Below are positions 5,977 through 11,700 of a stretch of DNA of 18,167 bases, piece by piece. This DNA is from an uncultured Lachnospiraceae bacterium (GTDB lineage Bacteria; Bacillota; Clostridia; Lachnospirales; Lachnospiraceae): contig CAJUQB010000094.1 of NCBI GenBank assembly GCA_910588285.1, positions 1 to 18,167 on the forward strand, read 5' to 3'. A program made the translations under genes and the position numbers. The notes beneath the pieces are model-generated. The model ran no database searches, was not told the origin of the DNA, and saw only the letters and a program-made list of their open reading frames with translations. Every line of letters starts with the position of its first letter. The stretch's first letter is position 1.

Positions 5977-7005
5977 ATGCAAAATTGTCAGGACAACTAT
6001 TCGACAACCTTTAGTTCCTATGAAGCGATGTTCGATTATCATGAGGAGCAGGCGAAAAAAAGCCAGTGGCTTACCTACAGAGTCGATGAACTGCAGGTGG
6101 AACCTCTGGATGCGTCTTCCCCGCTTTATGGTAATCTGTCCGCATTCGCACCGGGAACCAGTCTGGAGGCTGTGGAAGATACAGCGTCTAACCTTGGGCT
6201 TGCCATGCAGGTGGATGGGAATCTCTATCCTCTTCGTATGACAGCCTACAAAAGCCTGCTTGACCGGGCGAAAATCGGAGGGACAGCCCTCCCCAAACTC
6301 AGCCGCAATGTGCTGGCAGAGGTGCTGAACGAATGCCTGAAGCTGTATTCGTCTTCCGCACTGCTTTTGATCCGGGATGAAAAGGTTTCTGCCGTTCACT
6401 CCGGTGATCCGGCAGATTACTCGGTTCTTCCGATCAATGAGCTGCTCGACACATTAAAAGCAAAGCTGGATGCCCGCTTCCCCGGAAATGAGTATGAGGG
6501 CGGTTACTGTGACCATTCACTGGTCAGCGCCTCATGGAAAATGCCGGATCAGAAGGAAGACCTGCTGGGGGCTTATACAAAGCTTCTGGCATCCCAGGGC
6601 AAGACAGCAATGGCAGACAGGCTGATGCCGGGTATCCGTTTTATGACCTTGGATACGGGACTTGCAGGAAAAGTACGGTCTACGATATTACTGACGGAAG
6701 GCCCGATGAAAGCGGATGTGATCCATGCACTGACCGGACTGACGGTTTTAGCCGTTCCGGGTGTAAATTCTCTGACACAGCTTGCGATGGCGCTGGAAGA
6801 CTTACGAAGCGTAGGGGTGGTGGAAATCAAAACAGCCTTTGATATGGATTTTGCAACAAACCATCATGTGCAGAATGGGTATAACAGCTTACTGCAGCTT
6901 CTTGGCGATATGGGATTTACCTTTGGAACCTATTTGTGGGATCCCCGCTATAAAGGTCTGGATGATTATGCTTGGGCTTGCTATTCCCAAACTGATTCAC
7001 AGTGA
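5977..7005 (+). CDS. Chimeric protein: DUF932-like N-terminus fused to DUF3854 (Toprim-like) C-terminus
   Basis: The first ~230 residues resemble the DUF932-type plasmid/phage proteins of conjugative elements (..Y-G-N-L-S-A-F-A-P-G-T.., ..S-A-S-W-K-M-P-D-Q.., ..M-P-G-I-R-F-M-T-L-D-T-G-L-A), whose usual C-terminal half is absent. From about residue 236 it reads as the end of a DUF3854 protein: I-L-L-T-E-G-P-M-K-A-D, the acidic Toprim-like motif D-M-D (289-291), and K-G-L-D-D-Y. DUF3854 domains are linked to primase or replication proteins. The frame is intact across the join (about 6658-6690), suggesting an in-frame deletion that merged two neighbouring genes. The start has AAAGGAG upstream. 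Transcription comes from the promoter at 5752 through two terminator-like hairpins. Function of the fusion is unknown; a native two-domain family is the alternative. Confidence 0.7.
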   Translation: MQNCQDNYSTTFSSYEAMFDYHEEQAKKSQWLTYRVDELQVEPLDASSPLYGNLSAFAPGTSLEAVEDTASNLGLAMQVDGNLYPLRMTAYKSLLDRAKIGGTALPKLSRNVLAEVLNECLKLYSSSALLLIRDEKVSAVHSGDPADYSVLPINELLDTLKAKLDARFPGNEYEGGYCDHSLVSASWKMPDQKEDLLGAYTKLLASQGKTAMADRLMPGIRFMTLDTGLAGKVRSTILLTEGPMKADVIHALTGLTVLAVPGVNSLTQLAMALEDLRSVGVVEIKTAFDMDFATNHHVQNGYNSLLQLLGDMGFTFGTYLWDPRYKGLDDYAWACYSQTDSQ

Positions 7006-7014
7006 TGCAAAGAG

Positions 7015-7043
7015 GGGCGGAGTTTCAAGCTTCGTCCTTTTTT
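7015..7043 (+). terminator. Intrinsic terminator after the chimeric gene
   Basis: A stem of GGGCGGAG-type bases (7015-7022) pairs with CTTCGTCC (7030-7037), with wobbles, followed by TTTTTT (7038-7043). Its 3' arm resembles that of the terminator at 7813-7842. Confidence 0.65.
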
Positions 7044-7059
7044 GCGTATAATCCAAAAT

Positions 7060-7140
7060 AAAATGGATAAAATCTTTAGTGTAGATATTAGCTAACCACT
7101 TGACAAAATGGATAAAATCACATATAATAAAATTAGCTAA
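7060..7140 (+). repeat. Duplicated bipartite operator-like sites around the toxin-antitoxin promoter
   Basis: AAAATGGATAAAATC occurs at 7060-7074 and 7105-7119, and the palindrome TTAGCTAA at 7088-7095 and 7133-7140. Both pairs have the same 45-bp offset, so one bipartite site is present twice. The second set overlaps the spacer and start region of the promoter at 7100-7128. This is the expected layout for cooperative autorepression by a Phd-type antitoxin. Confidence 0.6.
7100..7128 (+). promoter_or_regulatory. Consensus promoter of the Phd/PIN operon
   Basis: TTGACA (7100-7105), a 17-bp spacer, and TATAAT (7123-7128): a perfect sigma-A promoter 30 bp before the antitoxin ATG. Confidence 0.9.
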
Positions 7141-7157
7141 AATAAGGAGGCGGTACT

Positions 7158-7391
7158 ATGACTACAGCTACGGCAACGGAAGTTCAGAATAATTTCGGCA
7201 AGTATCTGCATATGGTTCAGACCGGTGGAGAGGTCATCGTAATGAAAAACGGCAAAGAGGTTGCAAGGCTGGTATCTCATGATAAAAGCGTTTCTTTCTT
7301 AACGGATTCGCTGACCGGCGTATTAAAGAACGATTATAACGAGAAAGAATCCAGAACGGAGCGTATGAAGAAATATGAAAGTGCTGATTGA
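7158..7391 (+). CDS. Phd/YefM-family antitoxin, 77 aa
   Basis: Antitoxin of a type II pair. The N-terminal ~45 residues have the Phd/YefM fold pattern: T-A-T-E-V-Q-N-N-F-G-K-Y-L, then G-G-E-V-I-V-M-K-N-G-K-E-V-A-R-L-V, the DNA-binding and dimerisation domain. The charged, flexible C-terminus (residues ~58-77, rich in Glu, Lys and Arg) should wrap the toxin. AAGGAGG (7144-7150) is 7 nt before the ATG. The gene overlaps the toxin by 17 nt. It likely represses the promoter at 7100-7128 through the repeated sites around it. Length is normal and nothing is missing. Confidence 0.9.
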   Translation: MTTATATEVQNNFGKYLHMVQTGGEVIVMKNGKEVARLVSHDKSVSFLTDSLTGVLKNDYNEKESRTERMKKYESAD

Positions 7392-7782
7392 CACAAATAT
7401 AATTTTAGATGTTCTTTGTAAACGCCCCGATTTTTACGAGGATTCAGCAAAGGTTTTTAAGCTTTGTGAGGTTAAGCGGATATCAGGCGTAATATCTGCC
7501 CTTTCCATTCCTAATATTATGTATATTTTAAGGAAGGAACTGGATGCGAAAAAAACAAAGGAGATTTTGGATAATCTGTCCCTGATTTTTTCGATTGCTG
7601 ATCTGAAAGCGGATGATCTGAAAAAAGCGGCCGCTATGGAATTTAAAGATTTTGAAGATGCCCTGCAGAGCGCCTGTGCAGCCCGGATAAAGGCAAATTA
7701 CATTATAACAAGGAATATCAGAGACTTTACGATGAGTAAAGTTGCGGCTATCAAGCCAACAGAGCTATTGGAGCGAATATAA
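7375..7782 (+). CDS. PIN-domain ribonuclease toxin (VapC-like), 135 aa
   Basis: PIN-domain toxin, predicted Mg2+-dependent RNase. Acidic active-site residues are visible: D6 in I-D-T-N-I-I-L-D, the F-E-D-A-L-Q block (E94, D95), and the T-R-N-x-x-D-F block (112-118, D117). This is the F-E-D-A / I-I-T-R-N subtype common with Phd-like antitoxins in clostridia and Bacteroides; VapC relatives cut tRNA or rRNA, but the target here is unknown. The ATG lies inside the antitoxin gene and lacks a strong ribosome site of its own, so it is probably translated by coupling and made at lower levels than the antitoxin. A strong terminator follows 30 bp after the stop. Confidence 0.9.
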   Translation: MKVLIDTNIILDVLCKRPDFYEDSAKVFKLCEVKRISGVISALSIPNIMYILRKELDAKKTKEILDNLSLIFSIADLKADDLKKAAAMEFKDFEDALQSACAARIKANYIITRNIRDFTMSKVAAIKPTELLERI

Positions 7783-7812
7783 CTGCACTGTTTATATTTT
7801 TCCATCTGAAAA

Positions 7813-7842
7813 GGACGAGACTTTAGGTTTCGTCCTTTTTTT
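7813..7842 (+). terminator. Strong intrinsic terminator after the toxin gene
   Basis: GGACGAGAC (7813-7821) pairs with GTTTCGTCC (7827-7835), one wobble, followed by seven T (7836-7842). AAAA precedes the stem. Confidence 0.85.
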
Positions 7843-7858
7843 GCGCGTTTTTTCAAGG

Positions 7859-7887
7859 AAATGCGTATTTTGGTTGTAAATGCGTAT
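7859..7887 (+). repeat. Direct repeats upstream of parM, candidate centromere (parC) or operator
   Basis: AAATGCGTAT occurs at 7859-7868 and 7878-7887, a 19-bp period of about two helical turns. ParR-type proteins bind direct repeats upstream of parM and both repress the operon and form the partition complex. Only two clear copies are seen, fewer than in classical parC sites. Confidence 0.45.
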
Positions 7888-7902
7888 ATTAAATCGTGTA
7901 AT
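7874..7902 (+). promoter_or_regulatory. Possible promoter of the parM/parR operon
   Basis: TTGTAA (7874-7879), a 17-bp spacer, and TGTAAT (7897-7902). It overlaps the second AAATGCGTAT repeat, which would allow autorepression. The match is only fair. Confidence 0.35.
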
Positions 7903-7920
7903 GATTATAGGATGTATCTG

Positions 7921-7950
7921 ATTATGGAAAATGGCTTTTTCTTCCATAAT
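7921..7950 (+). promoter_or_regulatory. Hairpin in the parM leader
   Basis: ATTATGGAA (7921-7929) and TTCCATAAT (7942-7950) are perfect 9-bp inverted repeats around a 12-nt loop. It has no terminal T-run and lies 22 nt before the AGGAGG of parM. It may be an operator or a translational control fold. Confidence 0.4.
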
Positions 7951-7985
7951 ATAGAAAATAATTTATGAATGCAGGAGGTTTCATT

Positions 7986-8906
7986 ATGTTGGTATCTATT
8001 GATCATGGCAACTATGCCATAAAAACACCGAATGACTCATTTGTATCCGGCCTTTCCGAACATCCGGCCAAGCCGCCAATGGCAGAAGAGATCTTAGAGT
8101 ATGACGGAAGGTTTTGGACTTTGAGCGGGCAGCGGTTAAGCTATATGAGGGATAAGACCTGCGACGACCGCTATTTTATCCTGTCTCTATTTGCCATAGC
8201 GAAGGAAATGGAACGCTCCGGACACGATACCCCGTTGGAACAGATTCAGCTGGCTGTGGGGCTTCCCCCGGAACATTATGGTATATTGAAAGATAAGTTT
8301 GCCAGTTATTTTAAACGAGGGATTGTCCGGTTTGCGTATAAGGACAAGCCCTATACGGTGATGATTAACCGCGTCATGGTATTCCCGCAGGCATATGCCG
8401 CCGTAGTGCCGCAGAGCAGCCTGGTGGTGCATACGCTCCGCATTTTCATTATTGATGTGGGCGGCTACACGACGGATGTGCTGCTCCTCCAGAATGGGAA
8501 GCCGGACCTTCAGTTCTGCCGTTCCCTTGAGACTGGTATTATTACGATGAATAACGAAGTCATTCGCAAAGTCGGCGCCTTGCATGATATGCTGATCAGC
8601 GATGAACATATCACGGCCGTACTACGGGGAGAAGACAGTGTCATACTTCCGGATGACGTGAAAACGGCAATCTATGAGGCGGCTAAGCAGCATGCAAATG
8701 ATATTCTGAACCGCCTGCGCGAGCTTCAGGTGGATCTGCGTGCGAATCCCGCTGTATTTATCGGAGGGGGAAGCATCCTGCTCCGCCCGTTTTTTGAGGC
8801 TTCACGTCTGGTGGCAAAAGCAGATTTTGTGGAATCCCCAAATGCGAATGCCATTGGGTATGAAATGCTGGCAAGAAAACAGCTCTCCCTTCGTCCTACC
8901 GTGTGA
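7986..8906 (+). CDS. parM: ParM/StbA-like actin-type segregation ATPase, 306 aa
   Basis: Actin-like ATPase predicted to form filaments that push DNA copies apart. The nucleotide-binding motifs are phosphate-1 S-I-D-H-G-N-Y-A-I-K (D6, G8, K13), phosphate-2 I-D-V-G-G-Y-T-T-D (156-164), and the adenosine motif G-G-G-S (260-263). Length matches the ParM/Alp family. ATG 7986 is chosen because AGGAGG (7973-7978) is 7 nt upstream; the in-frame ATG at 7965 lies before that ribosome site. The small DNA-binding partner follows 18 bp downstream, the usual parMR order. Its presence suggests that the element spends time as a replicating circle. Related actin-like proteins in phages and elements can have other roles. 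Confidence 0.85.
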   Translation: MLVSIDHGNYAIKTPNDSFVSGLSEHPAKPPMAEEILEYDGRFWTLSGQRLSYMRDKTCDDRYFILSLFAIAKEMERSGHDTPLEQIQLAVGLPPEHYGILKDKFASYFKRGIVRFAYKDKPYTVMINRVMVFPQAYAAVVPQSSLVVHTLRIFIIDVGGYTTDVLLLQNGKPDLQFCRSLETGIITMNNEVIRKVGALHDMLISDEHITAVLRGEDSVILPDDVKTAIYEAAKQHANDILNRLRELQVDLRANPAVFIGGGSILLRPFFEASRLVAKADFVESPNANAIGYEMLARKQLSLRPTV

Positions 8907-8924
8907 TGGGCGGAGGGACGTGCA

Positions 8925-9287
8925 GTGAAAAAAGATGGAAAATATCGTTTTACCCTCCAGTTTGGGGCTGATTCAGAGGAACAGATCCGGGTAGGGGAAT
9001 TCCTGGAAAGCCTGGGCAACAAAAAAAGCGCCGTTATGGTAGACGTGCTGAATGAGTATCTGGCGTCCCGCCCGGAATTGCAAAAGGCGCATGGTAAAAT
9101 AGAAGTGAAAGTCGCTTCCGGTTATAATCGGGACAGGATGGAACAGATGATACGGCAGATAGTAGAAGAACGTATTGCCAAGATGCAGTTAACCGAAATC
9201 CAGGCAGATGCCCCACAGGATAAAATCCCGGAAACAATGGAAGACGATATTGCACAGATGCTTGACAATCTTGATTTGTTTCAGTAA
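8925..9287 (+). CDS. parR: ParR-like DNA-binding adaptor, 120 aa
   Basis: Small charged protein directly downstream of parM, predicted adaptor linking the filament to centromere-like DNA. The N-terminal ~50 residues (K-Y-R-F-T-L-Q-F, then helices around S-E-E-Q-I-R-V-G-E-F-L-E-S-L-G-N-K-K-S-A) fit a ribbon-helix-helix domain. The acidic C-terminal tail (..D-D-I-A-Q-M-L-D-N-L-D-L-F) is the kind of end that contacts ParM. It starts at GTG, with GGAGGG (8912-8917) 7 nt upstream; ATG 8934 is a weaker alternative. Family assignment rests partly on context, because ParR proteins diverge strongly. A perfect hairpin follows the stop. Confidence 0.7.
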   Translation: MKKDGKYRFTLQFGADSEEQIRVGEFLESLGNKKSAVMVDVLNEYLASRPELQKAHGKIEVKVASGYNRDRMEQMIRQIVEERIAKMQLTEIQADAPQDKIPETMEDDIAQMLDNLDLFQ

Positions 9288-9608
9288 TGGCAAAAGTGGA
9301 CCTGCTAAGGCTATGGCAGGTCCATATGCTTTATATAAAAAGTCCACAAAAAATATTATAAATCAGCCGGATAGGAGGAAAGCTTAACGAGGATTTGAAA
9401 CAATACATATTGATACATATCGCACTCAATATTTCAAAATTTCTATGGACCTATTCGCCACAGGACTGGGGGACATTAAACTTTAATTAGCACAGTCCTT
9501 TGAATAAAAATGGGACTAATTGGCAATAATGAAAGCAGAAATAGGAACCCCCTTCGGGTATCCCTCTATGTCCAAAAGGCAGGATGATAATAAGGAAAGG
9601 AGTTTTCT
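9288..9608 (+). promoter_or_regulatory. Gene-poor control region between parR and the recombinase locus
   Basis: This 321-bp stretch has no convincing gene. It holds a perfect 9-bp hairpin, TGGACCTGC (9297-9305) with GCAGGTCCA (9316-9324), which lacks a T-run. It also holds GTCCAC (9342-9347), able to pair alternatively with GTGGAC (9296-9301); TGGACCTATT (9446-9455), repeated at 9864-9873; an AGGACTG/CAGTCCT inverted repeat (9462-9468, 9493-9499); and repeat copy A (9544-9599). The TGGAC-type motifs could be protein-binding sites. An oriT is possible but unproven. Confidence 0.45.
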
Positions 9609-9651
9609 ATGGAATATGCAACTGCAAAAACAGTGGATCGTTCCTTGTTAA
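9529..9651 (+). CDS. Possible 40-aa ORF carrying repeat copy A
   Basis: An ATG at 9529 opens a 40-codon frame that reads repeat copy A as G-T-P-F-G-Y-P-S-M-S, the same peptide frame used by the copies inside the recombinases. It overlaps the start of the 82-residue gene and ends at 9651. No ribosome site precedes it, so it may be a remnant of a coding sequence from which the repeat came, or an untranslated frame. Confidence 0.2.
   Translation: MKAEIGTPFGYPSMSKRQDDNKERSFLWNMQLQKQWIVPC
9544..9599 (+). repeat. Recombinase-locus palindromic repeat, copy A
   Basis: Shares CGGGTATCCCTCTATGTCC exactly with copy B (11629-11673). It has the CCC-TTC-GGG mini-hairpin and a weaker second stem, and ends in ATAATAAGGAAAGG, which supplies the Shine-Dalgarno of the gene at 9609. 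Confidence 0.8.
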
Positions 9652-9857
9652 AAGATATACGGGACGTTGTGATTGACACATCAAAGCCTTGCAAAGACCG
9701 TATCAAAGGTTATATAGAGCAAATCGGGAATCCATATTGTTATCTGGACGATGGTGTAGTTGTAGAAATCGGATACGCAAATACAGGGGTGAGCTTACAG
9801 GAACAGTTGGTAGCTTATGTAAGCAGCATAGATCAGGATTTTGGAAATTTGCGGTAA
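9609..9857 (+). CDS. DUF6870-like small protein, 82 aa
   Basis: Small acidic protein. The patterns ..L-L-K-D-I-R-D-V-V-I-D-T-S-K-P.., ..R-I-K-G-Y-I-E-Q-I-G-N-P-Y-C-Y.. and ..V-E-I-G-Y-A-N-T-G-V-S-L-Q-E-Q-L.. look like the DUF6870 family, often found just upstream of serine recombinase genes in clostridial elements. Its role is unknown; by position it could be a recombination directionality factor or a regulator, but this is inference only. AAGGAAAGGAG (9593-9603), partly made by repeat copy A, precedes the ATG. It has no membrane segment. A promoter for the first recombinase starts 15 bp after its stop. Confidence 0.7.
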   Translation: MEYATAKTVDRSLLKDIRDVVIDTSKPCKDRIKGYIEQIGNPYCYLDDGVVVEIGYANTGVSLQEQLVAYVSSIDQDFGNLR

Positions 9858-9871
9858 CTGATGTGGACCTA

Positions 9872-9900
9872 TTGACAAGGCATGATAAATTGCTCATAAT
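9872..9900 (+). promoter_or_regulatory. Promoter of the serine recombinase operon
   Basis: TTGACA (9872-9877), a 17-bp spacer, and CATAAT (9895-9900). The motif TGGACCTATT (9864-9873), also present at 9446-9455, touches the -35 box and may be an operator. Confidence 0.8.
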
Positions 9901-9981
9901 ATGGTCAATGAAATGGCTTGGTCAGCCAGCAAGGGTAACCGCCGGAAACAAATGTCCTGAAAGAATTTTAGGAGGTTTGTT

Positions 9982-11700
9982 ATGGCTGTTATAAATAAAC
10001 AGATCCCAGATGTGGAAGAATACAGAGCAATGGCTTACTATCGTCTGTCCAAAGATGATAAAAATGAGGACAGAAGCAGGGATAGTAAGGGTGAAATCAG
10101 TGACAGTATCTTAAACCAGCGTAAACTGGTTCATGCGTATCTGCAAAATCATCCGGGTATTACGCTTGTGGATGAAGCATATGATGACGGTTATTCTGGA
10201 ACGAACTATGATCGTCCCGGTTTTCGTTCTGTACTGGAAAAAGTTCAGTCCGGAAGCATCAACTGCGTAATCGTAAAAGATTTGTCCAGACTTGGACGAG
10301 AATATATCGAAACAGGAAAATATCTTGAGATGATTTTCCCGTCTTTTGGTGTACGGTTTATTGCTATTAATGATGATGTTGACAGTGAACACAGTACCGC
10401 CGGGGATGATATTATCATTCCTATTAAAAATATAATGAATGAATCCTACTGCCGCGAGTTATCTAAAAAGCTTCGAAATCAGTTTCGGATCCAGCGCAGT
10501 AATGGGGAGTTTTTGGGTGCCTTTGCGAGCTACGGATACTGTAAATCTCCTGATGATAAGCACAAGCTTGTTGTTGACGAGTATGCAGCCGAAGTTGTGC
10601 GGGGCATTTTTTCTATGAAAATCAAAGGATGCAGCCAGAATATCATAGCGGATTTTCTCAATCAGGAGAAAGTATTGCCGCCTGCCGAGTATAAGAAGAG
10701 CCTTGGTATGAAATATAAAACTGGCTTTCAGGCATCTACACAGGCGAAATGGAGTGTAGTTACTATTAACAGGATATTAAACAATCCTATTTATATAGGA
10801 ACCCTTGTTCAAGGGAAACGCGGCACGCCCAATTATAAAATCAAAAAAATGCGGGTACGAAGCGAAGACGACTGGGTGGTTGTGGAGAACAACCATCCGG
10901 CAATCATAGACCCGCTTATGTTCTCGATTGTGCAGAAAATGATGGAGCGTGATACAAGAAGGCCGCCGAAAGAGGATGTTCTTCTGCCGCTGGCCGGGGT
11001 ACTATTCTGCCCTGACTGTGGACGTGCTTTGCAACGCAGGACGGTGACCAGGGGTGAGCAGAAATATTACTATTATGTATGCGCCACTTACAAAGACGGA
11101 AAGGGCTGCAGCAGTCACAGCTTTGAACAGAATAAGCTGGAAGAAACCGTTTTACATGCGGTGACAGGCCAGATTCAGATGATTGTCGAATTGAACCAGC
11201 TTGGCCATGATATTGGTCTGAAGAAGATTGACCAAATTCGTCTGGGGCGGGTGGATCTCATGATAGCGAGGAAAGAGCAGGATTTAGACCGGGATAAGGA
11301 ATTCCGCATGAAACTCTATGAGGCGCTTAATGATAATCTGATTGACCGGGATGAATATAACAAAATGCGGATGAAGTATACCAGGCAGATAGAAGATACA
11401 GAAAGGGCAATCAGTAAGCTTAAGCTTCAGCGGGCGGAGATTTCATCCAGCCATAGTACCGATAACAGCTGGATTATGCAGTTTATAAAGTTTCAGGGGA
11501 TTACCGAATTGAGCCGTGAAGCTGTTGTAACTATGATTGACCGGATATATGTATATGAAGATAAACGTATCCGTATTGAGTTTAATTATCGAAACGAAAT
11601 CGCCGCGTATCAGGAGATTTTGGAGGAAACACCCTCCGGGTATCCCTCTATGTCCCAAAAGCAGGACAGAAAAGAAGAAAAGGCAAAGGAGGTGGGCTAA
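9982..11700 (+). CDS. Large serine recombinase 1, 572 aa
   Basis: Site-specific DNA integrase/excisionase of the large serine recombinase family. The domains in order are: resolvase-type catalytic domain (~15-165) with the nucleophile S23 in Y-Y-R-L-S-K, then N-Q-R and V-K-D-L-S-R-L-G-R; a recombinase domain (~185-320) with T-I-N-R-I-L-N-N-P-I-Y-I-G; a zinc ribbon (C-P-D-C and two later Cys, ~338-375); and a coiled-coil C-terminus. AGGAGG (9970-9975) is 6 nt before the ATG. The last ~23 residues are an add-on tail encoded by repeat copy B. The stop is directly followed by the next recombinase ATG, so translation is coupled. All catalytic residues appear present. Confidence 0.95.
   Translation: MAVINKQIPDVEEYRAMAYYRLSKDDKNEDRSRDSKGEISDSILNQRKLVHAYLQNHPGITLVDEAYDDGYSGTNYDRPGFRSVLEKVQSGSINCVIVKDLSRLGREYIETGKYLEMIFPSFGVRFIAINDDVDSEHSTAGDDIIIPIKNIMNESYCRELSKKLRNQFRIQRSNGEFLGAFASYGYCKSPDDKHKLVVDEYAAEVVRGIFSMKIKGCSQNIIADFLNQEKVLPPAEYKKSLGMKYKTGFQASTQAKWSVVTINRILNNPIYIGTLVQGKRGTPNYKIKKMRVRSEDDWVVVENNHPAIIDPLMFSIVQKMMERDTRRPPKEDVLLPLAGVLFCPDCGRALQRRTVTRGEQKYYYYVCATYKDGKGCSSHSFEQNKLEETVLHAVTGQIQMIVELNQLGHDIGLKKIDQIRLGRVDLMIARKEQDLDRDKEFRMKLYEALNDNLIDRDEYNKMRMKYTRQIEDTERAISKLKLQRAEISSSHSTDNSWIMQFIKFQGITELSREAVVTMIDRIYVYEDKRIRIEFNYRNEIAAYQEILEETPSGYPSMSQKQDRKEEKAKEVG
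11629..11673 (+). repeat. Recombinase-locus palindromic repeat, copy B (in-frame)
   Basis: Encodes T-P-S-G-Y-P-S-M-S-Q in the C-terminal tail of recombinase 1. Hairpin 1 is ACCC-TCC-GGGT; hairpin 2 is TGTCC with GGACA. It ends 27 nt before the start of recombinase 2. Confidence 0.85.

Noticed and set aside
7965..7985. Earlier ATG for parM
   Set aside because: It lies before the AGGAGG at 7973-7978, and the actin motif starts right after ATG 7986.
9297..9324. Intrinsic terminator after parR
   Set aside because: The stem is perfect but no T-run follows; kept only as part of the control region.
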